DNA of 64,000 nt from an uncultured Acidovorax sp. (GCA_913774955.1 CAJYKV010000030.1:1-64000), one strand, 5' to 3'. Shown: positions 22,647-36,462, counted from the stretch's first letter. A program made the numbers and translations. The notes: a model not told the origin generated them from the letters alone.

Positions 22647-25451
22647 TCAGACCACTGCCGCCTCTCCGGTCTGCGCCGTGAGCCAATCCTCCAGCGGCAC
22701 GGGCTGCGCATACAGGTAGCCCTGCATGGCGTCGCAGCCATGCTGCGCCAGGAATTGCGCCTGCGCGGCGGTCTCGACCCCTTCGGCCACCACGCGCAGC
22801 CGCAGATGCTGGGCCATCGAAAGGATGGCGCGCACGATCGCGGCATCGTTGGGATGGTCCGGCGCATCCTGCACGAAGCTCCGGTCGATCTTGAGCTCGT
22901 AGAGCGGCAGCCGCTTCAGGTAGGCCAGGCTGGAATAACCGGTGCCGAAATCGTCGATCGAGAAGCGCACGCCGAAACGCACCAGTTCGGCCATGCGGCG
23001 GGCCGTGTCCTGCCAGTTCTCGACCAGCAGCGTCTCGGTCACCTCCAGGATCAGCCGGGAGGCCGGGGCCCCGCTGTAGGCGAGCGCGTCGCGCACGTAG
23101 CCGACGAAGTCGTCCTGCCGGAACTGTCGCGCGCTCACGTTCACCGAGATGGTCCGGTCCAGCCCCGCGGCGTGCAGCCGTGCCAGCGCATCGCAGGCGC
23201 GGCGGATCACCCGGGCGCCGAGGCGCACGATCAGCCCGGAATCCTCCGCGATCGCCACGAAGCGCGCCGGCGACACGCTGCCGTGCGCAGGATGCTGCCA
23301 GCGCAGCAGCAGTTCGCCGCCGCAGACGCTGCCGTCCCGGTCCACCTGCGAGTGGATGTGGATGTCCAGCGCGTCTTCGGCGATTGCCTGCGCGAGGTCC
23401 TGCTCCAGGGCCAGCCGCTCCTGGGCCGCCGCCTGCATGTCCGCCTCGAAGAAGCACACCCGGTTGGCGCCGGAGGATTTGGCGCGGTACATCGCCGTAT
23501 CGGCCTCGCGCAGCAGGTCGTCCACCGACTCCCCGCCCTTGGGGAACAGCGTCACGCCGGTGCTGGCGGTGACGGAATAGTGGATGTTGCTGCCCAGATC
23601 GTAGGGCGTCTCCATGCCCTCGCGCAGCCGCGCCGCCATCGCGCCCGCCGCATCCACGCCGGCCTGGATGCCGTTGGCGATGCGCGGGATCAGCACGACG
23701 AACTCGTCCCCGCCGATGCGCACCACGCTGCCGAAGCCCTGCAGCAGCCGCTCCAGCCGCCGCGCCACCTGCACCAGCAGGCGATCGCCCGCCGCGTGGC
23801 CCCGCGCGTCGTTGAGCTGCTTGAAGTTGTCCAGGTCGATGAAGAACAGCGCGCCGGTGCGTCCGTCCCGCCGCGCGTGGTCCAGCGCCGCCTGCAACTG
23901 CTCGAACAGCAGCCGCCGGTTGGGCAGGCCGGTCAGCGCGTCGTAGTAGGCCAGCTGGTGCATGGCCGCCTCGGTCTCGCGCCGGCTGGTGATGTCGCGC
24001 GCGAGCGCCACGTAGTGCGGCGGGCCCTCGGCGGCGTCCGGGCCGCCGGCCGGATCGGCAGGCCGGCGCGCGACGGACAGCTCGAACCACCGCGGGCCGG
24101 CGGGCGTGTCCTGGTGGAACTGCCGGCCCAGCGAGACGCCCTGGGCCTCGGCCTCGCGCAGCGCCTGCAGGAATTCCGACGCCACCGGCGCGGGCAGCAC
24201 CTCCGCCAGCAGCCGTCCCTCGAACGCCCGGCTGGGCTCGGACGAGAGGTCCGCGAGCGCCGAGCGGTGGTAATGGATGCGCCCCGCCAGATCGAGTTCG
24301 AACAGCACGTCGGGCACGGCCTGCAGGATGCCTTCCAGGTTGTCGCGCACGGTGCGCAGTTCGCTGGTCATGGAGCGCGCCAGGGCCAGCGCCCGCTGGT
24401 GGCCCGTGGCCTGCAGCGCGATGAACCAGCCCGCCAGGATGCTGAAGAGGGCGCCGAGGCAGGCGATGAGGACGTGGTTGTCCCGCCCGAGGCGCTGGTC
24501 GAAGACCGGCAGCGGCTCCATGGTCAGCGTCCAGGGCCGGCCGCCCACGTCGAGCACGCGCACCGCACGCAGCGGCTCGGCGCGGCTGGTGGGCGCGGCC
24601 GCGTCGCCCTCGCGCGAATCGTAGAGCTCGGCAGCCTCTCCCGCGCCGGTCGTGGGGCCGTCCTGGATGCGCAGCGACAGGGCCGGATCGAGTTCACGCA
24701 TCAGCGCGCCCGCCACCACCGCCACACGGAACGGTGCCGCGACCCAGCCGTGGATGGCCTCGCGGCGCCCTTCCAGGGTCGCAGGCGTGCCACCGCCGCG
24801 GTAGACGGGCAGGAACATCATCACCCCGGGGTCTTCGTCCCGGGCCACGCTCCACAGGCCGGAGAGCGCCATGGTTCCGGCATCGCGCGCCCGGTCCATC
24901 GCCTCGCGCGCGGCCGGCAGGCTGCCGGTGTCGAAGCCCAGCGCGCTCAGGTTGCCGCGAGTGCGCGGCTCCACGCGGGTGATCAGCGCGTAGGCGCCCC
25001 GGTCGCCGCGCGAGCGCACCTCGTAGCGGTCCAGGCCCTGGGCGCGCATCGCCTGCACATGCAGCCGCAGATTTTCGTGCGGCACCAGTTCGAGCAGGCA
25101 CAGCGCCTGCAGGCCGGGACGGGTCGTGTCCAACTGGAGCGCCGCCACGTAGGCGGAGAATTCTCCCGGCTCGATGGCCTCCGAGCTGTCCACGTAGCCC
25201 TTGAGCCCCCGCAGCACCATCTCGTAACCGCCCATGCGGCCCCGCAGACCGGACACCAGCCGCTCTGCCGCCGCCTCGAAGTTCTGCTGGCGGCGGGCCT
25301 CCTGGACCTTCTCCGCATGGTGCCAGTAGAGATAGGTCACGCCCAGCAGCGCGGCGGACAGGACCGGGGCGAAAACGATGCGCACGTGCCAGAACGGCAC
25401 GGAAGTGCGGGATGGCGAGCCCGGACGGCGGGAGGGAGGTAAGGGGCTCAT
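22647..25451 (-). CDS. CHASE-PAS-GGDEF-EAL cyclic di-GMP signalling protein
   Basis: A 934-residue membrane receptor. TM1 lies at about 22-42 and TM2 at about 330-352 (VLIACLGALFSILAGWFIAL). They bracket a periplasmic CHASE domain (about 75-300; GRMGGYEMVLRGLKGYVDSS, GDRGAYALITRVEP). A PAS domain (about 370-490), a GGDEF domain (IGGDEFVVLI near 577) and an EAL domain (about 680-930) follow. The GGDEF lacks the RxxD inhibitory site. The EAL signature reads ELL, but the other phosphodiesterase residues are kept (SVNVSARQF, LEVTETLL, DDFGTGYSSLAYLK), so hydrolysis of cyclic di-GMP is plausible. Net activity cannot be told from sequence. It is monocistronic. Confidence 0.93.
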   Translation of the reverse strand: MSPLPPSRRPGSPSRTSVPFWHVRIVFAPVLSAALLGVTYLYWHHAEKVQEARRQQNFEAAAERLVSGLRGRMGGYEMVLRGLKGYVDSSEAIEPGEFSAYVAALQLDTTRPGLQALCLLELVPHENLRLHVQAMRAQGLDRYEVRSRGDRGAYALITRVEPRTRGNLSALGFDTGSLPAAREAMDRARDAGTMALSGLWSVARDEDPGVMMFLPVYRGGGTPATLEGRREAIHGWVAAPFRVAVVAGALMRELDPALSLRIQDGPTTGAGEAAELYDSREGDAAAPTSRAEPLRAVRVLDVGGRPWTLTMEPLPVFDQRLGRDNHVLIACLGALFSILAGWFIALQATGHQRALALARSMTSELRTVRDNLEGILQAVPDVLFELDLAGRIHYHRSALADLSSEPSRAFEGRLLAEVLPAPVASEFLQALREAEAQGVSLGRQFHQDTPAGPRWFELSVARRPADPAGGPDAAEGPPHYVALARDITSRRETEAAMHQLAYYDALTGLPNRRLLFEQLQAALDHARRDGRTGALFFIDLDNFKQLNDARGHAAGDRLLVQVARRLERLLQGFGSVVRIGGDEFVVLIPRIANGIQAGVDAAGAMAARLREGMETPYDLGSNIHYSVTASTGVTLFPKGGESVDDLLREADTAMYRAKSSGANRVCFFEADMQAAAQERLALEQDLAQAIAEDALDIHIHSQVDRDGSVCGGELLLRWQHPAHGSVSPARFVAIAEDSGLIVRLGARVIRRACDALARLHAAGLDRTISVNVSARQFRQDDFVGYVRDALAYSGAPASRLILEVTETLLVENWQDTARRMAELVRFGVRFSIDDFGTGYSSLAYLKRLPLYELKIDRSFVQDAPDHPNDAAIVRAILSMAQHLRLRVVAEGVETAAQAQFLAQHGCDAMQGYLYAQPVPLEDWLTAQTGEAAVV

Positions 25452-25670
25452 GGGCGGCGCAGCGTGGCACGACCGCAGCGCCGTGGCAAGCCCCCCGGTC
25501 GCCCCCGCGCAACGTGCAGCCCCGGTCCCGCGGTCGGATCGCGGCGCAGTCCTACCGGGCGGGATACAGTGCCCTCACCGGGTTGGACTACCATCGCCCC
25601 GCGCGCGCGCCCCGGCGAGCCGGCCGCGGCGGCGGCGCATCGTCCTTTGTTCGGTACTTTTGCCTTGTTC

Positions 25671-26747
25671 ATGCCGTCGCTCGATTTTTCCAGGGAAGAG
25701 AAGGCCTTCGAAGCCTTCTACGAGCAGGAGCTGCCCGCCCTGCAATATGCCTGCGCTTCGTACATCGCCCTGCTGCAGTCCATCCTCTCGCGTACTCCGC
25801 ACCTGGACATCACCAAGGTCGAAGGCCGTGTGAAGGATCGTCAGGAATGTATCGCGAAGTTCTCGCGTAAATACCGTGCCGCCCTCGAAGAAGCGAACAC
25901 GCCCTACGAAATTCGCCACTACATCACGGATCTGATCGGGGTCCGCGTCGTCTGCCTCTACGAAGACGAGCTGGAAAAGGTGGCTCACGCGGTGCGGTCG
26001 CATTTCGACGTGATCGACGTGACCGACAAGGTGTCGGCGATGGAAAGCACCGAGGGCTCCTTCGGCTACAAGGGCCTGCACCTGGACCTGCGGCTGAACA
26101 CCGCCCAGGCCGGGCTCACCGAGCACGCGGCCTATGCCGCGCAGCCGTTCGAGCTGCAGGTGCGCACCATCATCCAGGACTCCTGGAGCGTGCTGGACCA
26201 CAAGATCAAATACAAGAAGGCGATTCCAGGGCAGCTCAAGCGCCGCATCAACGTGCTTTCGGCGCTGTTCGAACTGGCCGACCGCGAGTTCCGGCAGATC
26301 CGCGACGAGACCGAGGCCGGGCTGCTGCAGGCCCCCGACGAAACCGACGCGCCGGACCCGGCCGAAACCGACTCGGCCCACGAGGCCGCCCAGGAGCGCC
26401 CCGCGCCCGCCGGCAGCGAGCTGAACGCCTTCACCTTCCTGAAGATCGCCAACCATTTCTTCAAGGATTCCGACTTCGATCCCCGCAAGGTGGACCTGTT
26501 CGTGGCCGACATCCGCGGCTGGGCGCCGGGCATCACCCGGTCGCAGTTCAACACCCTGCTGCGCGCCACGCTCGGCACCGTGAAGCGCTACAAGCAGCAC
26601 TTCGAGGAAACCAACCCGCAGACGGGCTTCAACGCGTACACGGTGATCCGCCACTGCCTCTACCTGGGTGACCGCGTGATGTTCCGCCGGGCCCTGCGCA
26701 ACAGCTCCCGCGAAGCCTTCGAAGCCTGGCTGCGCGACCACGGCTGA
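25671..26747 (+). CDS. RelA/SpoT-domain small alarmone synthetase-like protein
   Basis: A 358-residue protein with a single (p)ppGpp-synthetase domain and no hydrolase, TGS or ACT domain. The core motifs are VEGRVKDRQECIAKFSRKY (donor-nucleotide binding), ITDLIGVRVVCLYEDE, GYKGLHLDL (G-loop Tyr kept) and FELQVRTIIQDSWSVLDHKIKYK, so it looks active. After residue 225 come an acidic Pro/Ala linker and a C-terminal helical region of about 110 residues (FLKIANHFFKDSDF to EAFEAWLRDHG) that I do not recognise. Canonical RelQ/RelP enzymes are about 210-260 residues, so the tail is extra. The start was placed at MPSLDFSREEK. Some synthetase-like proteins instead pyrophosphorylate tRNA as toxins; no antitoxin partner is adjacent. 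Confidence 0.88.
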   Translation: MPSLDFSREEKAFEAFYEQELPALQYACASYIALLQSILSRTPHLDITKVEGRVKDRQECIAKFSRKYRAALEEANTPYEIRHYITDLIGVRVVCLYEDELEKVAHAVRSHFDVIDVTDKVSAMESTEGSFGYKGLHLDLRLNTAQAGLTEHAAYAAQPFELQVRTIIQDSWSVLDHKIKYKKAIPGQLKRRINVLSALFELADREFRQIRDETEAGLLQAPDETDAPDPAETDSAHEAAQERPAPAGSELNAFTFLKIANHFFKDSDFDPRKVDLFVADIRGWAPGITRSQFNTLLRATLGTVKRYKQHFEETNPQTGFNAYTVIRHCLYLGDRVMFRRALRNSSREAFEAWLRDHG

Positions 26748-26907
26748 CCGCCGCGGACGGCGCAAAAGGCGCACTGCCGACGTGGTTACTTCCGCTTACT
26801 GCTCCTGAAAACGCAGCGCGTGGGGCCCTTCCAGCGGCCGCTCCCGGCTGTCGCATTGGCGACTCCCCATCCGTAGTTCCACGCCATACGCCCTGCGCGA
26901 ACTGCTG

Positions 26908-26922
26908 CTATATTGCACTGCA
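26908..26922 (+). promoter_or_regulatory. phaZ promoter -10 overlapped by TTGCACTGCAA palindrome
   Basis: TATATT at 26908-26913 is a plausible -10 element about 30 bases before the phaZ start. Overlapping it, TTGCACTGCAA (26912-26922) is a perfect inverted repeat around one base. The PHB regulator PhaR is known to bind TGC/GCA-rich palindromes of this kind at phasin and pha promoters, so this is a good PhaR-operator candidate. Repression when free PhaR is present would fit. No -35 could be fixed. Confidence 0.5.
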
Positions 26923-26942
26923 ACATTTCTCGGCGAGCCCCC

Positions 26943-28490
26943 ATGCTGTACAACCTCTACGAAACCCAGCGTTCCCTCATGGAGCCGTTTGCGGAACTGG
27001 CGCAAACGGTTTCCAAGATCTACAGCAACCCGGTTTCGCCGTTCAGCCACACGACCTATGCGCAACGCATGTCCGCCGGCTACGACCTGCTCTACCGCCT
27101 GGGCAAGGATTACGAGAAGCCGGTGTTCGGCATTTCCACCGTGCAGGTGGATGGCAGCGAAGTCGTCATCCACGAGCGCGTGGAGATGGACAAGCCCTTC
27201 TGCGAACTGCGCCGCTTCAAACGCTTCTGCGACACGCCCTCCACGCTCGAGACCATCAAGCGCCAGCCGGCCGTGCTGATCGTGGCGCCGCTGTCCGGCC
27301 ACTACGCCACGCTGCTGCGCGATACGGTGCGCACGATGCTGCAGGGCCACAAGGTCTACATCACCGACTGGAAGAACGCCCGCCTCGTGCCGCTGTCCCA
27401 GGGTGAGTTCCACCTCGACGATTACGTCAACTACGTGCAGGAATTCATCCGCCTGCTGCAGGACCGCTACGGCAACTGCCATGTGATGAGCGTGTGCCAG
27501 CCCACCGTGCCGGTGCTGGCGGCCGTGTCGCTCATGGCCAGCCGCGGCGAGAAGACGCCGCTGTCGATGACGATGATGGGCGGCCCGATCGACGCACGCA
27601 AATCCCCCACGGCGGTGAACAACCTCGCCACGCAGCGCAGCTTCGAGTGGTTCGAGAACAACGTCATCTACCCCGTGCCGGACAGTTTCCCCGGCGCCGG
27701 CCGGCGCGTGTACCCGGGCTTCCTGCAGCACACCGGCTTCGTCGCGATGAACCCCGACCGGCACGCCAAGAGCCACTACGACTACTTCAAGGACCTGATC
27801 AAGGGCGACGACGCCAGCGCCGAGGCGCACCGCAAGTTCTACGACGAGTACAACGCCGTCCTCGACATGGACGCCGACTACTACCTCGAAACCATCAAGA
27901 CGGTGTTCCAGGACTACGACCTCGTGCACGGCACCTGGGACGTGCGCTCGCCCGAGGGCCAACCCGAACGCGTGCGCCCGCAGGACATCCGCACCACGGC
28001 GCTGCTCACCATCGAAGGCGAGCTCGACGACATCTCGGGCTCCGGCCAGACCGAGGCCGCGCACGGCCTGTGCACATCCATTCCCGAGCAGGACAGGCGC
28101 CACTTCGAGGTGCAGGGCGCGGGCCACTACGGCATCTTCAGCGGCCGCCGCTGGCGCGAAACCGTGTATCCGCAGGTGCGCGATTTCATCCTGGCCCATG
28201 ATCCGCAACCGGCCACCACCGTCGACAGCGCCCAGGTTCCCAGCGAAGACGCACCGCGCCGCCGCGGCGGTGCCGCGGCGCCGGCCGCACCTGCGGCGCC
28301 CGCTGCCTCTGTTTCTGCCGCGGCCGTGGCCGATCCCGTTTCCGCGGCGCCCGTGGCCCCCGTCGCTTCGGCCACCGCCGCCGCATCGGTGAAACCCGCG
28401 AACCCGACCGCCGTCGACATGCCCGCCGAGCTGCCGATCGCCGCCGCAGCGCTGGCCGGGCGCAACCGGCGCGGCGCGCGCAAGGCTTGA
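26943..28490 (+). CDS. phaZ: Intracellular polyhydroxybutyrate depolymerase
   Basis: A 515-residue enzyme that mobilises stored PHB granules in the cytoplasm. It belongs to the PhaZ1-type family with cysteine as nucleophile: Cys185 lies in SVCQPTVPVLAAVS, with the acid in EGELDDISGSGQ and the His in GAGHYGIFSGRRW. It has no signal peptide, unlike extracellular depolymerases. Residues 420-515 form an unusual Ala/Pro/Val-rich low-complexity tail ending in a basic GRNRRGARKA; the catalytic core needs only about 410 residues. The start MLYNLYETQRS matches the family N-terminus. The phaCAB genes lie about 11 kb away on the other strand. Confidence 0.93.
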   Translation: MLYNLYETQRSLMEPFAELAQTVSKIYSNPVSPFSHTTYAQRMSAGYDLLYRLGKDYEKPVFGISTVQVDGSEVVIHERVEMDKPFCELRRFKRFCDTPSTLETIKRQPAVLIVAPLSGHYATLLRDTVRTMLQGHKVYITDWKNARLVPLSQGEFHLDDYVNYVQEFIRLLQDRYGNCHVMSVCQPTVPVLAAVSLMASRGEKTPLSMTMMGGPIDARKSPTAVNNLATQRSFEWFENNVIYPVPDSFPGAGRRVYPGFLQHTGFVAMNPDRHAKSHYDYFKDLIKGDDASAEAHRKFYDEYNAVLDMDADYYLETIKTVFQDYDLVHGTWDVRSPEGQPERVRPQDIRTTALLTIEGELDDISGSGQTEAAHGLCTSIPEQDRRHFEVQGAGHYGIFSGRRWRETVYPQVRDFILAHDPQPATTVDSAQVPSEDAPRRRGGAAAPAAPAAPAASVSAAAVADPVSAAPVAPVASATAAASVKPANPTAVDMPAELPIAAAALAGRNRRGARKA

Positions 28491-28507
28491 TCTCCGAAGG
28501 CGGCGCC

Positions 28508-29233
28508 GTGCGGCCCGGGCTGGCCGCGCGCATCGACGCAGCCCTGCCCCAGACGCAGTGCACGCGCTGTGGGTATCCCGACTGCGCCGCCTATGCGCAG
28601 GCGGTGGCGCACGAGGGCGCACCGATCAACCGCTGCCCGCCCGGGGGCGCGGAAGGCGTGGCGCGTCTGGCCGCGCTGACAGGGCGCCCCGCCCTGCCGC
28701 TCGACCCGGCCTGCGGTCCGGAGGCACCGCGCACCATCGCCGTGATCGACGAGAACTGGTGCATCGGCTGCACGCTGTGCATCGGGGCCTGCCCGACCGA
28801 CGCGATCCTCGGCACCCACAAGCACATGCACACCGTCATCGCAGACCACTGCACGGGCTGCGAACTCTGCATCCCGGTCTGCCCGGTGGATTGCATCCTG
28901 CTGGAGAACGCGAGCGGCACGGCGACCGGGTGGACGGCGTGGTCCGCGGACCAGGCGGCCCATGCGCGGGCCCGCTATGCGATTCACCGGCTGCGCACGG
29001 GGTCTGCCGATGCGGACGATGCCGAGGTGGATGCCGCACCAGCGGCGCGGGAGGCGCCACTCGGTCGAACCGCCTCCTGCAGCGAATCAGGGACTGGCGC
29101 CACGCTCCCGGGCGCGAGGTCGCAGGATGGGCCCGGACAGTCCGACGACGCGGCCGCTGCCCGCCGGGACGCGATCGCCGTCGCGCTGGCGCGCGCGCGT
29201 GAGCGCCGCGCCGGGTCGGGCGCATCCCGCTGA
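28508..29233 (+). CDS. rnfB: RnfB-like 2[4Fe-4S] ferredoxin
   Basis: A 241-residue electron-transfer protein. Near the N-terminus is the Fes-type cluster site CTRCGYPDC...INRCPPGG. Then come two ferredoxin clusters, CIGCTLCIGACPTDAI and CTGCELCIPVCPVDCI. The N-terminal membrane anchor of true RnfB is missing and no other rnf gene is nearby, so it probably works alone as a soluble carrier. The C-terminal 80 residues are low-complexity. GTG at 28508 has GAAGG seven bases upstream; a TTG at 28487 that overlaps the phaZ stop by four bases is the alternative. Either way it is co-transcribed with phaZ. Confidence 0.88.
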   Translation: MRPGLAARIDAALPQTQCTRCGYPDCAAYAQAVAHEGAPINRCPPGGAEGVARLAALTGRPALPLDPACGPEAPRTIAVIDENWCIGCTLCIGACPTDAILGTHKHMHTVIADHCTGCELCIPVCPVDCILLENASGTATGWTAWSADQAAHARARYAIHRLRTGSADADDAEVDAAPAAREAPLGRTASCSESGTGATLPGARSQDGPGQSDDAAAARRDAIAVALARARERRAGSGASR

Positions 29234-29295
29234 CGTCCCCACGATCCGCTGGCGCTACCGCGTTCTAGAGCCGCGCCGGTACCCGTCGCGCCGGC

Positions 29296-30810
29296 TCACG
29301 ACCGTGCCGCGAGCGACTTGTACACGCCGCATCCCAGGTAGAGGCCATCCAGGGCCTGCACGAAGGACATCTTGGTCTGCACCCTGCCGGTGGCCGGGTT
29401 CGTGATGTCGTACTCCACCCAGCCCGGCCCGCGCGCGGCCTGCGCGGCGATGTCCGCGACCAGGCGGTCCCCATCGATGCCGGGGATGTCCTGCACCCGC
29501 GTCCCCACCTTGGCGGGATTGCCGCCGAAGGCCAGGTACCGGCCGTCCGGGTGCAGCACGAACACGTACATGTCACGGTCGTGGAAGGGCTGCGCCGGAT
29601 CGGTGACGAGCTGCAGGAAGGCTTCCCGCGAGCCGGCCGTGCCGCGCCGTGCCGCCGCCCGCTCCACCAGCGCCATCGCTTCGTCCGCCGTGCCCTGCTG
29701 CAGCCGGAACGCCTGCACCGCGCGCGCCAGCGTGTCGGCACGCTGCCCGAGCGCCTCGGCCTGCTGCACGGCCTGCCCCACCATGCGCGCGTTGCGCTGC
29801 GTCACGCCGTCGATCTGCTGCACGGCTGCGCTGATCTCCCCCAGCCCCGCGCTCTGCTGCGCGCCGGAGCCCGAAATCTCGCTCACATGCGCCGCCACGC
29901 TGCGGATGCCGTCGGCCATGCCCGCGATGCCCTCGCCCGCCGTGCGCATCAGCCCGGCGCTCGATTCCACCTGCCGCACCGAATCGCCGATCAGGTCGCG
30001 GATCTCGCGCGCGGCCTGGCCCGAGCGCTGCGCCAGCGTGCGCACTTCCGCCGCCACGACGGCGAAGCCGCGCCCCTGCTCGCCCGCGCGCGCCGCCTCC
30101 ACCGCGGCGTTGAGCGCGAGGATGTTCGTCTGGAACGCGATCGAATCGATCACGCCGGTGATTTCGGCCATGCGCCGCGCGCCCTGCTGGATCGCCTGCA
30201 CCGACTCCGCGGCCCGGTCCATGGCGAGCGTGCCCGCATCGGCCGCCGAGCGCAGATCGGCGGCGCGGCGGTCCGCGGCGCTGGCGGTCTGCGCGTTCTG
30301 CTGCACGGCGGCCACCAGTTGCTCCACGCTCGCGGCCGTCTGCTCCAGGCTCGCGGCCTGCTGCTCGGTGCGCTCCGCCAGGGCCCGGTTGTCGGTCGCC
30401 AGGCTGTGGCCCGCGTGCGCGACCAGCGCCGCATTGCTGCGGATGTCGGCCACCATGGACGAGAGGGTCACCACCATGCGCGCCAGCGCCGCCGCGAGCA
30501 GCGCCGGCTCGTCGCGGCCGGCCGCCGCGGCGTTGCGCGACAGGTCTCCGCGGGCCGCGGCCTCCATCGCATCCGCCAGATTCCGCAGATCCGTGGAAAG
30601 CCCGGCCGACAGCGCCGCACCGAGATAGGCCAGCAGCACCCCGCAGGCCAGCGCCGCGCAACCGCCCGCGGCCGGCCCCTGGCTGGCGCAGGCCCACAGC
30701 GTGGCACCGAGGGCCAGCCACGCGGCGCCCATGCACACGGCGATCTTGGCCGGAATGCGCAATCCGCGCAGCAGCCGGACGGCCGGACGCAAGAGCAGGG
30801 AAACAGCCAT
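29296..30810 (-). CDS. Methyl-accepting chemotaxis protein with C-terminal Cache domain
   Basis: A 504-residue chemoreceptor of unusual layout. Two membrane segments (about 22-42 and 45-72) are almost adjacent, so there is practically no periplasmic sensor. A HAMP-like segment and the signalling coiled coil follow, with the CheA/CheW-binding tip [23 protein letters not shown] (about 218-240). After residue 375 comes a Cache-type domain ([55 protein letters not shown]), here cytoplasmic. The start is the ATG seven bases after GGAGGA; the upstream ATG is too close to that ribosome-binding site. Cache domains normally sit outside the cell, so this receptor may read an internal metabolite or redox state. 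Confidence 0.92.
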   Translation of the reverse strand: MAVSLLLRPAVRLLRGLRIPAKIAVCMGAAWLALGATLWACASQGPAAGGCAALACGVLLAYLGAALSAGLSTDLRNLADAMEAAARGDLSRNAAAAGRDEPALLAAALARMVVTLSSMVADIRSNAALVAHAGHSLATDNRALAERTEQQAASLEQTAASVEQLVAAVQQNAQTASAADRRAADLRSAADAGTLAMDRAAESVQAIQQGARRMAEITGVIDSIAFQTNILALNAAVEAARAGEQGRGFAVVAAEVRTLAQRSGQAAREIRDLIGDSVRQVESSAGLMRTAGEGIAGMADGIRSVAAHVSEISGSGAQQSAGLGEISAAVQQIDGVTQRNARMVGQAVQQAEALGQRADTLARAVQAFRLQQGTADEAMALVERAAARRGTAGSREAFLQLVTDPAQPFHDRDMYVFVLHPDGRYLAFGGNPAKVGTRVQDIPGIDGDRLVADIAAQAARGPGWVEYDITNPATGRVQTKMSFVQALDGLYLGCGVYKSLAARS

Positions 30811-30948
30811 CCTCATCTCCTCCAGGTTGCAATGTTGCTATTTGTAAGTGCCTGGATCGTATTGATAAGGACTTACAGCGGTTTGACAAGGCGGGATTAC
30901 GCCGAGGCCGCCCGGGCCGGCGCCATGCTGCCCCGATAATGGCGCCCC

Positions 30949-32151
30949 ATGAATCCCCTGCTCTCCCATCTGCAGCCCTATCCGTTCGAGCGCCTGCGGC
31001 AGCTCTTCGCGGGGGTGCAGCCCCCTGCCGGCCTCCCGCCCATCAGCCTGGGCATGGGCGAGCCGCGCCATCCCACTCCCGCCTTCATCCAGCAGGCACT
31101 GACCGATCACCTCGGCGGCCTCGCCAGCTACCCGGCCACCGCGGGCGATCCGCGGCTGCGCGAAGCCTGCGCCCAATGGCTGCAGCGGCGCTATGGCATC
31201 GCCATCGACGGCGCCACGCAGGTGCTGCCGGTGAACGGCTCGCGCGAGGCGCTGTTCGCGTTCGCCCAGACCGTCATCGACCCCACGCAGGGCGGCGCCA
31301 CGGTGGTCTGCCCCAATCCGTTCTACCAGATCTACGAAGGCGCGGCCCTGCTCTCCGGCGCCCGCCCGTACTACGCCCCCAGCGATCCGGCACGCAATTT
31401 CGCGGTGGACTGGGACAGCGTGCCGGAAGAGGTCTGGCAGGCGACGCAATTGCTCTTCGTGTGCTCCCCCGGCAATCCCACGGGCGCGGTGATGCCGCTC
31501 GCGGAGTGGGAAAAGCTCTTCGCGCTCAGCGACCGCCACGGCTTCGTGATCGCCTCGGACGAGTGCTACAGCGAAATCTACTTCCGGGATGAGCCGCCGC
31601 TCGGCGGGCTGGAGGCCGCGGCGAAACTCGGCCGCACGGACTTCCGCAACCTCGTGGCCTTCACCAGCCTCTCCAAGCGCAGCAACGTGCCCGGCCTGCG
31701 CAGCGGGTTCGTGGCGGGCGACGCTGCGCTGATGAAGGCCTTCCTGCTCTACCGCACCTACCACGGCAGCGCGATGGGGCCGGCCGTGCAGGGCGCGAGC
31801 ATCGCCGCCTGGAGCGACGAATCGCACGTCGAGGAAAACCGCGACCTGTACCGCCGCAAGTTCGAACAGGTGACGCCGCTGCTCGCACAGGTCATGGACG
31901 TCGCCCTGCCCGACGCCGGCTTCTACCTCTGGGCCGGTGTGCCGGAACGCCTCGGCATGGACGATGCCGCGTTCGCACGCGCGCTGCTCGCTCAATACAA
32001 TGTCACCGTGCTGCCCGGCAGCTACCTCGCGCGCGACTCCGGCGGCCGCAACCCCGGCGCCGGCCGCGTGCGCATGGCCCTCGTGGCCGAGGTCGAGGAA
32101 TGCCTCGAAGCCGCGCGCCGCATCGTGCAATTCATCCAATCCCATCCCTGA
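30949..32151 (+). CDS. dapC: Succinyldiaminopimelate transaminase
   Basis: A 400-residue fold-type I PLP aminotransferase. It converts N-succinyl-2-amino-6-ketopimelate to N-succinyl-LL-diaminopimelate in lysine and peptidoglycan precursor synthesis. Motifs include [45 protein letters not shown] and the PLP-lysine region [15 protein letters not shown]. It is followed 14 bases later by dapD, which supplies the preceding intermediate, so the assignment as DapC rather than a general aminotransferase is strong. It is divergent from the chemoreceptor gene. Confidence 0.95.
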   Translation: MNPLLSHLQPYPFERLRQLFAGVQPPAGLPPISLGMGEPRHPTPAFIQQALTDHLGGLASYPATAGDPRLREACAQWLQRRYGIAIDGATQVLPVNGSREALFAFAQTVIDPTQGGATVVCPNPFYQIYEGAALLSGARPYYAPSDPARNFAVDWDSVPEEVWQATQLLFVCSPGNPTGAVMPLAEWEKLFALSDRHGFVIASDECYSEIYFRDEPPLGGLEAAAKLGRTDFRNLVAFTSLSKRSNVPGLRSGFVAGDAALMKAFLLYRTYHGSAMGPAVQGASIAAWSDESHVEENRDLYRRKFEQVTPLLAQVMDVALPDAGFYLWAGVPERLGMDDAAFARALLAQYNVTVLPGSYLARDSGGRNPGAGRVRMALVAEVEECLEAARRIVQFIQSHP

Positions 32152-32165
32152 CTCCCGAACGGACC

Positions 32166-32990
<825 letters not shown>

Positions 32991-33075
32991 CGCGCCGCCG
33001 CGCGTTCTTCTCGACCGCCGCCTTCCGAGCCCTGCCTCTCCCCCATCATCCACCACCTCCGCAAAGGGACATCCC

Positions 33076-36462
<3,387 letters not shown>

